A DNA stretch of 64,000 nt, from the NCBI GenBank assembly GCA_963510375.1, contig CAUPES010000006.1, forward strand, positions 1 through 64,000, given 5' to 3'. Origin of the DNA: Fastidiosipila sp963510375. GTDB lineage: Bacteria; Bacillota; Clostridia; Saccharofermentanales; Fastidiosipilaceae. The stretch's first letter is position 1; the number at the start of each line of letters is the position of its first letter. Shown here one piece after another: positions 52,148 to 60,313 of this stretch. Below the pieces are notes generated by a model that did no database searches, had not been told where the DNA came from, and worked only from the letters and a program-made list of their open reading frames with translations. Position numbers and translations under genes: made by a program.

Positions 52148-52696
52148 ATGGAGAAAGAATTTTACAGCATTTTAGAAGTTGCCAACTTGTTGGAAATAAC
52201 TACGCAAGCTGTTTATAAACGTTTGCAACAAGACAAAAAGCAACTTGATCCTCACGTTTCTAACGTAAACAACAAAAAATCTCTTTCAGTTGAAGGTGTT
52301 AAGTTATTAGCAAATCTAATGCAACTGGATGATCCATTTTCTAAAGATGTTACCACTAGTGAAAGTAACGATTCTCAACAAATTAAGATTACCAACCCAG
52401 AGGAAATTCAAGAAGAATTACTATCTTATTTAAAAGATGACAATGAACGATTAAGAACAGAAGTTCAATTGCTAAAAAACGAATTAGCACAAACTAGAGC
52501 CCTACGTGAACAAGATAAACAAAACGCAATTGATGAACGTAGAGAATATGAAGAAGCTAGAAAAAGGACTGATACACTTTTACTAAAAGCGATGATGGCT
52601 CAAGAAGAAGCTAAAAAGAAGAAAAAACCTTCTCTACTTGCTAAACTTTTTGGCAGGGATAAAGAAGATAATTCTGAAGAAAGCAATACTAAATAA
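52148..52696 (+). CDS. HTH/coiled-coil protein (DUF536 or RacA-like), unknown role
   Basis: A 182-residue protein. The N-terminal 60 residues hold a MerR-like or plasmid DUF536-like helix-turn-helix: FYSILEVANLLEITTQAVYK, followed by NNKKSLSVEGVKLLANL. The middle (about 90-155) is a coiled coil rich in Glu, Arg and Leu. The last 25 residues are Lys-rich. This layout of a DNA-binding head and long coiled coil is seen in plasmid-type accessory proteins and in RacA-type chromosome-organising proteins. It sits next to parB near the origin, so a link to replication or segregation is possible but not shown. It starts behind CGGAGG on the plus strand. Confidence 0.7.
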   Translation: MEKEFYSILEVANLLEITTQAVYKRLQQDKKQLDPHVSNVNNKKSLSVEGVKLLANLMQLDDPFSKDVTTSESNDSQQIKITNPEEIQEELLSYLKDDNERLRTEVQLLKNELAQTRALREQDKQNAIDERREYEEARKRTDTLLLKAMMAQEEAKKKKKPSLLAKLFGRDKEDNSEESNTK

Positions 52697-52711
52697 GAAT
52701 ATTTCAATAAA

Positions 52712-52749
52712 AAAAGCAAGTAAGTGTTGATAACTACATACTTGCTTTT
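52712..52749. terminator. Terminator between convergent HTH gene and parB
   Basis: Perfect 11-bp arms AAAAGCAAGTA / TACTTGCTTTT with a 16-base loop and T-rich ends. It serves both converging genes. Confidence 0.8.
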
Positions 52750-52769
52750 AATTTAATTAACTAACTTTA

Positions 52770-53591
52770 TTAAATATCTAATAATTCTAAAATTCTCTCT
52801 AAATCGTCTAAGTTGGCAAATTTAATTTTTATATTACCATTCTCATTTTTATTCAAATTAACTTTTACTTTACTAGAAAATTTTTTAGATAAATCACTTT
52901 CAATTTTCTTTATTTGGTTTTCAACTTGCTGTAATCTTTTTGCTTCAGCCTTAGTAAATTCAGCTTGCAAACTTTGATTATTTTTTTTCTGTTGAGTAAC
53001 TAAATTTTCTGTTTCTCTAACCGATAGATTATTGTCAACAATTTGGTAAGCAATTTCTTCTATTTGCAAATCTGTTTCTAAACCTAGAAGTGCTTTTGCG
53101 TGTCCATTGGTTAATACATTTTCTAGCAACATTGTTTGAACAGCTTCAGGTAATTTTAACAATCTCAAACTATTGGTAATAGTAGTTCTACTTTTACCAA
53201 TTTGTTCTGCCAATTTTGCATGAGATAAATTAAATTTATCTACCAGTTCTTGGTATGCTAGTGCTTCTTCTAAGGCATTTAAATCATCTCGTTGTACGTT
53301 TTCAATCAACGCTTGTATATGCTTTGTCAACTCGTTGGTATCACGTACAATAGCTGGAATAGTTTCTTGATTAGCTAGAATTGACGCTCGCCATCTTCTT
53401 TCGCCAGCGATGATTTGATATTTGCCATTACCTAAACTTTTTACAATGATTGGTACTATAACACCATTATTGGCAATAGAGTTGGCAAGATCTTTTAACG
53501 CATCTTCAGCAAAAATCTTTCGTGGTTGGTCTTTATCTGGCGTTATTGAAAATATTGGAATATTCAATATTCTTTCTTCATTGTTATTCAT
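52770..53591 (-). CDS. parB: Chromosome partitioning protein ParB/Spo0J
   Basis: A DNA-binding CTPase clamp that spreads from parS sites and helps segregate the origin. At 273 residues it has the N-terminal CTP-binding motifs GERRWRA (about 60-66) and ENVQRDDLN (about 93-101), the HTH LSHAKLAEQIGKSRTTITNS (about 118-137), the NGHAKALLG segment and a C-terminal dimerisation domain. It lies directly after gyrB, with a parS-like palindrome between them. No parA (soj) gene is adjacent or in the window, unlike the usual soj-spo0J pair. There is no strong ribosome-binding site before the ATG at 53591 (only GGTAG, 10 bases away). Confidence 0.93.
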   Translation of the reverse strand: MNNNEERILNIPIFSITPDKDQPRKIFAEDALKDLANSIANNGVIVPIIVKSLGNGKYQIIAGERRWRASILANQETIPAIVRDTNELTKHIQALIENVQRDDLNALEEALAYQELVDKFNLSHAKLAEQIGKSRTTITNSLRLLKLPEAVQTMLLENVLTNGHAKALLGLETDLQIEEIAYQIVDNNLSVRETENLVTQQKKNNQSLQAEFTKAEAKRLQQVENQIKKIESDLSKKFSSKVKVNLNKNENGNIKIKFANLDDLERILELLDI

Positions 53592-53605
53592 AGTATCAAA
53601 CTACC

Positions 53606-53631
53606 AAAAAGGTTCCACGTGGAACCTTTTT
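53606..53631 (-). promoter_or_regulatory. parS-like palindrome that also forms the gyrB terminator
   Basis: A perfect palindrome GGTTCCACGTGGAACC (53611-53626), extended by A5 and T5 to 26 bases. It contains GTTCCACGTGGAAC, which matches the GTTNCACGTGNAAC core of bacterial parS sites, so ParB should recognise it. On the minus strand it is a GC-rich hairpin with an ACGT loop and a T-run directly after the gyrB stop codon (53631-53633), the form of an intrinsic terminator. It is 15 bases upstream of the parB start codon. Confidence 0.8.
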
Positions 53632-55745
53632 TAATCAATCTCTGCTTTTTCAGCATTTTCCTCAATAAATTCTCTTCTAGGTTCTACTTCATCACCCATA
53701 AGAACACTTATTGTCTCATCTGCTTCTGTTATATCTGCTGCTGTTACCTGTAACAATTTTCTATTAGCAGGATCCATTGTAGTTTCCCACAACTGTTCCG
53801 CATCCATTTCACCAAGACCTTTAAATCTTTGCATTTTAGGATTTTTCCAACCTTTTTCTTCAATTATCTTTTTAGATTCAGCTTCATCATATGCATACAC
53901 ATCTTCTTTTCCATTACTTATCTTATAGAGAGGTGGGCACGCAACATATACATGTCCCTCATCTACTAACTCTTTAAGATATCTATAGAAGAAAGTTAGC
54001 AATAATGTTCTGATATGAGCTCCATCAACGTCAGCATCTGCCATGATAATTATTTTTCCATATCTTAATTTGCTGATGTCAAAATCTTCACCAATACCGG
54101 TTCCTAATGCCATTACTATAGGTTGAAGTTTCTCATTTGAAAAAACTTTATCAATTCGAGAACGTTCAACATTAAGCATCTTACCCCATAAAGCCAGGAT
54201 TGCTTGGTATTTTCTTTCTCTACCAATTTTAGCTGTACCACCTGCTGAATCTCCCTCAACAATAAATAATTCAGTTAATTTTGGATCATTACTTTGGCAA
54301 TCTGCTAATTTTCCAGGTAAGGAGTTGTTATCAAATACAGTTTTTCTACGAGTCATTTCTCTTGCTTTTCTAGCTGCAATTCTTGCTCTAGAAGCTGCCA
54401 AAACCTTTTCTGCTATTGCTCGTGCTTCTTGTGGATGCTCTTCTAAATAAGCTGGTAACTTGTCATTCATTACCTGTTCTACCATAGTCCTCATATAACT
54501 ATTACCAAGTCTACCCTTAGTCTGTCCCTCGAATTGAGGATCTGGTAGTTTTACGCTGATAATTGCTGTTAGACCTTCTCTAACATCATCACCGGTCAAA
54601 TTAGCTTCAGAATCTTTGATTAAGTTATTATTTCTTAGATAATCATTAATAACTTTTGTCAAAGCAGATCTAAATCCAGTTAAATGAGTACCACCTTCAG
54701 TAGTTGCTATATTATTTGCATATGAGTAGACATTTTCTGTATAGCTAGTTGTATATTGCATAGAAACTTCAACATAACCTTCTTCACCTGATGTTGCTAT
54801 ATAAATAGGATCTTCATGAATTGGATGTTTCTTTCTGTTTAAATACTCTACAAAAGCTATTATTCCACCTTCATAGTGCAAAGATACTTTCTTAACCTCT
54901 TCATCATCTCTATCATCAATTAAATCAATACTGACTTCACTATTTAAGAAAGCCATCTCTCTATATCTAGTTATTATTGTGGCAAAATCAAATTCTGTAT
55001 CAGGGAAAATTTCAGGATCTGGTTTAAAAATAGTTGTTGTTCCTGTTTCACCGTTGTCAACTTTACCAACTATTTCTAATTTACTAGTTGTTTTACCTTT
55101 TGAAAAACTCATCTTATAAATATTGCCATTACGTTTTACGTAAACATCCATCCATTCACTTAACGCATTGACAACGGATGCACCAACACCATGTAAACCA
55201 CCAGAAATACTATAAGCACCTTCTCCGAATTTACCACCAGCATGTAATTGTGTATGTACAACTTCAACAGTTGGTATTTTCATTTGCGGATGCTCACCAA
55301 CAGGGATACCGCTACCATCATCTATGACGGTAACTGAACCATCCTTGTTTAAAATAACTTCAATTTGGTCACAACGACCTGCCAACGCCTCATCTACTGA
55401 GTTGGCAACAATCTCATACAATAAGTGATGTACACCACGTGTAGTTGTATCACCTATGTACATACCAGGTCTTTTTCTTACAGCCTCTAGTCCTTCTAAA
55501 ACAGTAATTGCACTTTCATCGTAAACTTTCTCGTTGGTAGTATCAAAGGCATCCTGATTTTCATCTATATTGATAATTCTCTCAACAAAACCATCATCAT
55601 CACTCAAAGCAGTGACATCATCAGCCTCATTAATTAATTGATCTGAATCAATATTTACATTGTCAATTTTCTTTGACTTATTATTATCTTTTTCAGAATC
55701 TATATTATTTAAATCTGGATTAATATTTTCTTTATTATCTAACAC
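53631..55745 (-). CDS. gyrB: DNA gyrase subunit B
   Basis: The ATPase subunit of gyrase. It has the N-terminal GHKL ATPase (VLEGLEAVRKRPGMYIG, about 82-98), the transducer, and the TOPRIM domain with EGDSAGGTAKIGRERKYQA and the metal site DADVDGAHIR. The C-terminal ends in QRFKGLGEMDAEQLWETTM. At 704 residues it is about 65 residues longer than usual because of an acidic Asp/Asn-rich N-terminal extension before Tyr75, where B. subtilis GyrB begins near residue 8. The GTG start at 55745 with an AAAGGA site supports the extension. gyrA is not in the window. Confidence 0.95.
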   Translation of the reverse strand: MLDNKENINPDLNNIDSEKDNNKSKKIDNVNIDSDQLINEADDVTALSDDDGFVERIINIDENQDAFDTTNEKVYDESAITVLEGLEAVRKRPGMYIGDTTTRGVHHLLYEIVANSVDEALAGRCDQIEVILNKDGSVTVIDDGSGIPVGEHPQMKIPTVEVVHTQLHAGGKFGEGAYSISGGLHGVGASVVNALSEWMDVYVKRNGNIYKMSFSKGKTTSKLEIVGKVDNGETGTTTIFKPDPEIFPDTEFDFATIITRYREMAFLNSEVSIDLIDDRDDEEVKKVSLHYEGGIIAFVEYLNRKKHPIHEDPIYIATSGEEGYVEVSMQYTTSYTENVYSYANNIATTEGGTHLTGFRSALTKVINDYLRNNNLIKDSEANLTGDDVREGLTAIISVKLPDPQFEGQTKGRLGNSYMRTMVEQVMNDKLPAYLEEHPQEARAIAEKVLAASRARIAARKAREMTRRKTVFDNNSLPGKLADCQSNDPKLTELFIVEGDSAGGTAKIGRERKYQAILALWGKMLNVERSRIDKVFSNEKLQPIVMALGTGIGEDFDISKLRYGKIIIMADADVDGAHIRTLLLTFFYRYLKELVDEGHVYVACPPLYKISNGKEDVYAYDEAESKKIIEEKGWKNPKMQRFKGLGEMDAEQLWETTMDPANRKLLQVTAADITEADETISVLMGDEVEPRREFIEENAEKAEID

Positions 55746-55766
55746 TCTGATTTCCTTTCATACTAT

Positions 55767-56027
55767 TTAATAGTAATTTTTTATACCATTTTTTATGCGT
55801 AGTTTAAGTGTATCGGCTGAGATTGGTGACAAATAGTTCCTATCCAAAGTTATAATTAACGACCTTGGGATTTCTAAAGAAACTATATCGAGAAATTTAT
55901 TTTTTTCTATATTACTAAGAAATTCTAGTGATATTAAATTATTCTCTCTTGTAATTTCATCTATATCAAATATTGCAATTATGTATCGCGTAGATATCTG
56001 ATATTCTCCACCAATATGTAAGTACAT
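55767..56027 (-). CDS. remB: RemB/DUF370 extracellular-matrix regulatory protein
   Basis: An 86-residue protein of the RemB (YaaB, DUF370) family. It starts with MYLHIGGEYQISTRYIIAIF and has the conserved IDEITRENN stretch and the SLEIPRSLIIT strand. In Bacillus this family is found between recF and gyrB and takes part in biofilm matrix control; the role here is inferred. Its position between recF and gyrB is the usual one. Confidence 0.85.
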   Translation of the reverse strand: MYLHIGGEYQISTRYIIAIFDIDEITRENNLISLEFLSNIEKNKFLDIVSLEIPRSLIITLDRNYLSPISADTLKLRIKNGIKNYY

Positions 56028-56045
56028 TATAACACAAAGCCCTTT

Positions 56046-57233
56046 CTATTTAGATAGCTCTTCCACCGATGCAGAGTCAACTTTAAAATATGAAATACTA
56101 TGTTTTTTAGAATTATTCAGCCAATTTTTATCAAGTTGTTCTGGATCAGTTGTTGTTATAAAAATTTGCGTATTATCTAAACTATTTATTAACTTTTCTC
56201 TTCTAGTTTGATCTAACTCACTCAAAACATCATCTAATAAAAGTATTGGGACTTCATTGGTAATATCTTCAATTATTTGCAACTCAGCCATTTTTAGTGC
56301 CAACACGATGGTTCTTTGTTGTCCTTGAGAAGCATAATTTCTAGCATTATATTCATTAATATAGATATCAAAATCGTCACGATGTGGTCCAGATGAAGTT
56401 GATCCTAGAGCAATATCTCTAGATCTACTTTGTTTCAACCTATTGTTAAAAGCTTCCTTCATCTCAGCTTCATCCATATCCTCATGAATTTTCGTATTAC
56501 TAATATATTTGAAACTAATATACTCTCTTCCATCGGAAATATGTTTATGAATACTTCTTGCATACTCACTGATCTTTGCCAATGCTTTTATTCTTTCGTT
56601 GACAATATAAACTGCAATATTTATTAATTCTTCATCCCAAATATCCAATTGAATTGAATCGAATTCGTTTAATTTAAACTTTTCTGCATCTCGAAAATTT
56701 TTCAACAGGTTGTTTCTTTGTTTTAAAATTCTAAAATAATTTTGCAAGGCAACAAAATAACTACTTTTAATTTGAGATAATAGTAAATCTAAAAATCTTC
56801 GCCTTACAGCTGGACCAGATTTTACAATTTCTAAATCTTCTGGCGCAAACATAACTGCATGAAAGTTACCAACAAAATCAACAGTTTTACTTAATTGCAC
56901 ATAATCTTTAAAAAGTATTCTTTGATTACTACTGCTACCATTTTTCTTTCCATAAAATAGTCCAAGTTGTCTTTCAAAAGAATAATCAATAGTTCCTTTT
57001 TTTGAAGAAAAATATTTTAAATCAATCTTGTAATTATCAGAATTATGTTTAATTAATTCAATGTCTTTTGCTGTTCTATGACTTCTGGCACAGGCACATA
57101 AATATAAAGCCTCCACCAGATTAGTTTTGCCCTGTCCATTTTGACCAAACAAAACATTTAAACCTGGATTCGGCTTAATACTTATATCTTTATAATTTCG
57201 AAAATTATGTAAATTTAATTCGCTGACAATCAT
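56046..57233 (-). CDS. recF: DNA replication/repair protein RecF
   Basis: An SMC-like ATPase that loads RecA at gaps. At 395 residues it has Walker A FGQNGQGKTNLVEAL (about 29-43), the GPHRDDFD segment, the signature YASQGQQRTIVLALK (about 298-312) and Walker B PILLLDDVLSELD. It is part of the dnaA-dnaN-recF-remB-gyrB cluster, 19 bases after dnaN. The S4-domain gene yaaA often found between dnaN and recF in Firmicutes is absent. Confidence 0.95.
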   Translation of the reverse strand: MIVSELNLHNFRNYKDISIKPNPGLNVLFGQNGQGKTNLVEALYLCACARSHRTAKDIELIKHNSDNYKIDLKYFSSKKGTIDYSFERQLGLFYGKKNGSSSNQRILFKDYVQLSKTVDFVGNFHAVMFAPEDLEIVKSGPAVRRRFLDLLLSQIKSSYFVALQNYFRILKQRNNLLKNFRDAEKFKLNEFDSIQLDIWDEELINIAVYIVNERIKALAKISEYARSIHKHISDGREYISFKYISNTKIHEDMDEAEMKEAFNNRLKQSRSRDIALGSTSSGPHRDDFDIYINEYNARNYASQGQQRTIVLALKMAELQIIEDITNEVPILLLDDVLSELDQTRREKLINSLDNTQIFITTTDPEQLDKNWLNNSKKHSISYFKVDSASVEELSK

Positions 57234-57252
57234 AAATTGGAACAGCTCTTTA

Positions 57253-58356
57253 TTATCGGCGTAATGGTAATATTAAATATGTAAAGTAATTACCTTCAAC
57301 TGGCTGAATTATACATGGACCAACTGGACCATTAAATTCAACTATAACATTCTCATCACTAATTACTTTCAATGCATCTAAGAAATATCTTTGGTTAAAA
57401 TCAATTTCTAGTTCATCTCCGTCAAAATAGTTTAATTCAACACCATCTTCCATGTTACCAACGTTAGTTGTAGCTGTAACATTCATTATTTGTGCTCCTG
57501 TGAATTTTAAACTCATTGGATATCTTCTATCTTGGTTTGGTAATATCAAATCAGCTCTTTCAACAGCATGGTAAAAATCTTTAGTGTTAATTTCAATTTT
57601 TGTTGAATATGTATTTGGTAATATCTTTTTGTAATCCATAAAGTCTTGTTGAATTAATCTAGAAATTAATGTAACTTCACCAACATTTACTTTGATATGA
57701 TTCTGTGTTGTGTAAAGTTCTAGATTTTCACTTTCACCTAGTATTGATTGGATATTCTTTAGAGCCTTGCCAGGTATTAAAATTTTAACATCTGGAATAT
57801 CATAATCTAATTCTTCAACTCTAACTGCCAACCTAAAACCATCGATTGCAACCAATTCAACGACGTTACTATTACTATTTAATAAAGCACCATTAAAAGC
57901 TGGTCTAGATTCATCGGTTGAAACAGCAAAAATAGTTTGGCTAATCATATCCTTAAACATACTTTGAGGAATTGTTAATTTCTCATTAGCATCAATTTCT
58001 GGTAATTGTGGATAATCACTTGCATCCAAACCTTTGACATTAAACTGAGAATTTCCTGAGCTTATAATAGTTGTAAATTGAGAATCTGAACTAATACTAA
58101 TTGTTTCCTCTGGAAGTTTTTTAACAATTTCAGCAATCATCTTAGCATTCAGTAAGATTTCTCCTTCTTGAATAACATCAGCTTCGAATTTAACTTCAAT
58201 TCCTGTTTCTAGATCGTATCCTGTTAAGTGAACTTCATTATCTTTGGCAACAAATAAAATACTATCTAATAAAGATAATGTGGATCTTACAGAAACTGCT
58301 TTTTGAACGTGGTTTATAGCCGTATCTAATTGACTTTTTGAACAAATAAATTTCAT
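57253..58356 (-). CDS. dnaN: DNA polymerase III beta sliding clamp
   Basis: A 367-residue clamp with the three-domain pattern of the family: FICSKSQLDTAINHVQKAVS at the start, STDESRPAFNGALL near residue 155, and the C-terminal GPCIIQPVEGNYFTYLILPLR ending that closes the third domain. I chose the ATG at 58356, six bases after AGAGAGGAAG. A frame from 58383 would add nine residues and lacks a ribosome-binding site. It lies downstream of dnaA across the oriC spacer. Confidence 0.95.
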   Translation of the reverse strand: MKFICSKSQLDTAINHVQKAVSVRSTLSLLDSILFVAKDNEVHLTGYDLETGIEVKFEADVIQEGEILLNAKMIAEIVKKLPEETISISSDSQFTTIISSGNSQFNVKGLDASDYPQLPEIDANEKLTIPQSMFKDMISQTIFAVSTDESRPAFNGALLNSNSNVVELVAIDGFRLAVRVEELDYDIPDVKILIPGKALKNIQSILGESENLELYTTQNHIKVNVGEVTLISRLIQQDFMDYKKILPNTYSTKIEINTKDFYHAVERADLILPNQDRRYPMSLKFTGAQIMNVTATTNVGNMEDGVELNYFDGDELEIDFNQRYFLDALKVISDENVIVEFNGPVGPCIIQPVEGNYFTYLILPLRR

Positions 58357-58714
58357 TATTACTTCCTCTCTTAATTCATACACTAATTAAGTTTTATAAT
58401 TATTTAAGTAAGTTTATATAATTATACTTTATCAGATATAAGTAGTAAATTGATAAAGTTTTGCTTAAAAAATAATAGTGTTATTTATTGTTATTTTATC
58501 ACTCTTCTTATTATGCTCTGTGGAAAATATGGAAAACTTCTCAACAAATAGTAACAATATGGTTTTAGAGTTAAATTTTTATCTTGATAAGTTGTTAATT
58601 GTTTTGTGAACTAAAGTGGAGAATTATGTTAATAATAAAAATTCTCAGTTTATACACCTTAATCCACAATAAATTTTCAACATATACACAATAAAATGTG
58701 TTTAAGTAAAATTT
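58357..58714. other. Likely oriC spacer between dnaA and dnaN
   Basis: About 360 AT-rich bases without a gene. DnaA-box-like 9-mers, each one mismatch from TTATNCACA or its complement, are TGTGGAAAA (58519-58527), TTATACACC (58650-58658), TAATCCACA (58660-58668) and ATATACACA (58682-58690). Three of the four lie within 41 bases next to the dnaA stop. An AT-rich stretch at 58430-58500 could be the unwinding element. This placement is the usual one in low-GC Firmicutes, but the boxes are degenerate. Confidence 0.65.
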
Positions 58715-60097
58715 TTAGTTAATATCAATTCTTTTTCGTATATTCTCAATATCATCTACTAATGGATCATTCTCTTTTATAACGCTTTCAATCTTTGTAC
58801 AAGCATGCATAACTGTTGTATGATCTTTTCCACCAAATTCTTCGCCAATCTTCTTAAATGGTAAATTAAGGACCTCACGGCATAAATACATAGCAATTTG
58901 ACGTGGTTCAGTTACATTTTTGGACCTTTTACTGGATAGAAGATCTCTTTTACTTACATTGAAATAAGAGACAACCATATCAATAATCATTTCAGGAGTT
59001 ACTTGCTTAATAGATTTTGGTTGAATTATATCCTTTAAGGCTTCTTTTGCAGTGTCTACGTCAATAGTACCTGCAAGCAAAGAATATGCCATAACAGTGT
59101 TGTAAGCACCTTCTAACTCTCTTATATTAGAGGTTATGTTACTTGCAATATATTCAACAACATCATCACTGATATTGTGTCTATTTATTTTTGCATTATG
59201 TCTGAGAATTGCCACCCTAGTCTCATAATCAGGAGCCTGGATATCTACAATTAAACCAGATGAAAATCTTGTTCTAAGTCTTTCCTCAAGCGTTAAAAGG
59301 CTTTGAGGTGGTTTATCACATGTAATAACAATATTGCTTCCTGCTTCATACAGAGCATTAAATGTGTGGAAAAATTCTTCCTGCATTCTTTCTTTACCAG
59401 CAATAAATTGAATATCATCAATCAATAGAATGTCGCAATTTCTATATTTATTACGGAAAACTTCGTAGTTATTAACTTGAATAGTATAAATAAACTCGTT
59501 TACAAACTGTTCTGTCTGTACATAGAGTATCTTTTGTTCAGGATAGTTAGTATTAATATAGTTACCAATGGCGTGCATCAAATGTGTTTTACCTAGTCCA
59601 GATCCACCATACAGGAAAATAGGATTAAAAGTGTTAGCTTGAGGGTTTTGAGCCAAGGCAACACACGCCGCATGAGCAAATCTATTTCCGTTACCAACGA
59701 TAAAATTATCAAAAGTAAAATTGGGATTGAGCTTACCAGAATTACTATGTGCTTGTTTTTGGGACTCAGTTTCATATTTAATTAAAGGTTCACCAGAAAA
59801 AGATTTTGCCTCTAAATTACTTAATGCTTCATCTTTACTCAAAACAAATTCAACTTCAAATTTTCTCGAAGTTATTATGTTCAAAGTATTTTCAATTAAA
59901 GGAGAAAATTTCTCACAATAACTTATGTGAAAATCATTTGGTGCTACTAAGAAAAACTTAGAATCACTAGCAAGAATAGCTTCAAGAGGTTCAAGCCAGG
60001 TTGTAAATGAGATTTCAGAAACTTCATCCTCTAATAAGTCTAATGCCTTTTTCCAAATTATTTCAATATTACTTGTAATTTCTTCATTTATATTCAT
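58715..60097 (-). CDS. dnaA: Chromosomal replication initiator protein DnaA
   Basis: A 460-residue initiator ATPase. It has an N-terminal DnaB/self-assembly domain (1-90), a short linker and an AAA+ domain with Walker A GGSGLGKTHL (about 164-173) and DDIQFIAGK. The C-terminal DNA-binding domain has the family motif GGKDHTTVMHACTKI (about 431-445). It starts at 60097 behind TTTTGGGAGA. The promoter is the extended -10 at 60147-60155. Its position at the start of the replication gene cluster marks the origin region. Confidence 0.97.
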   Translation of the reverse strand: MNINEEITSNIEIIWKKALDLLEDEVSEISFTTWLEPLEAILASDSKFFLVAPNDFHISYCEKFSPLIENTLNIITSRKFEVEFVLSKDEALSNLEAKSFSGEPLIKYETESQKQAHSNSGKLNPNFTFDNFIVGNGNRFAHAACVALAQNPQANTFNPIFLYGGSGLGKTHLMHAIGNYINTNYPEQKILYVQTEQFVNEFIYTIQVNNYEVFRNKYRNCDILLIDDIQFIAGKERMQEEFFHTFNALYEAGSNIVITCDKPPQSLLTLEERLRTRFSSGLIVDIQAPDYETRVAILRHNAKINRHNISDDVVEYIASNITSNIRELEGAYNTVMAYSLLAGTIDVDTAKEALKDIIQPKSIKQVTPEMIIDMVVSYFNVSKRDLLSSKRSKNVTEPRQIAMYLCREVLNLPFKKIGEEFGGKDHTTVMHACTKIESVIKENDPLVDDIENIRKRIDIN

Positions 60098-60146
60098 CTT
60101 GAAGTGTCTCCCAAAAATAAGTCTGAATAAATTTGTCGTGTCCTTT

Positions 60147-60155
60147 ATTGTAGCA
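60147..60155 (-). promoter_or_regulatory. dnaA promoter (extended -10)
   Basis: TGC directly before TACAAT (60147-60152), an extended -10 about 50 bases upstream of the dnaA ATG. The -35 position is weak (AAGATA). Confidence 0.55.
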
Positions 60156-60207
60156 GATATTAAATTTTTTATCTTTGTTTACTATTTTAAACTAGTTGAT
60201 AGTGAGA

Positions 60208-60235
60208 TTGGTAATTAAGCATTTAAGGTTACCAA
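60208..60235. repeat. TTGGTAA/TTACCAA inverted repeat upstream of dgt
   Basis: TTGGTAA (60208-60214) and TTACCAA (60229-60235) form an inverted pair with a 14-base spacer that can pair further (TTAA/TTAA). The right half extends to TTACCAAC, the same octamer repeated upstream of the HTH/coiled-coil gene at 51.9-52.0 kb. It lies about 18 bases upstream of the dgt promoter and between the divergent dnaA and dgt promoters. Confidence 0.45.
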
Positions 60236-60252
60236 CTTGAAAATAAAATATT

Positions 60253-60282
60253 TTATCAAATTTAAATTATATATAGTATTAT
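60253..60282 (+). promoter_or_regulatory. Candidate dgt promoter
   Basis: TTATCA (60253-60258), an 18-base spacer, TATTAT (60277-60282). It lies about 30 bases before the start codon. Confidence 0.5.
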
Positions 60283-60313
60283 ATTAAGTATTAATTGCAA
60301 AGGAATGATGCCA

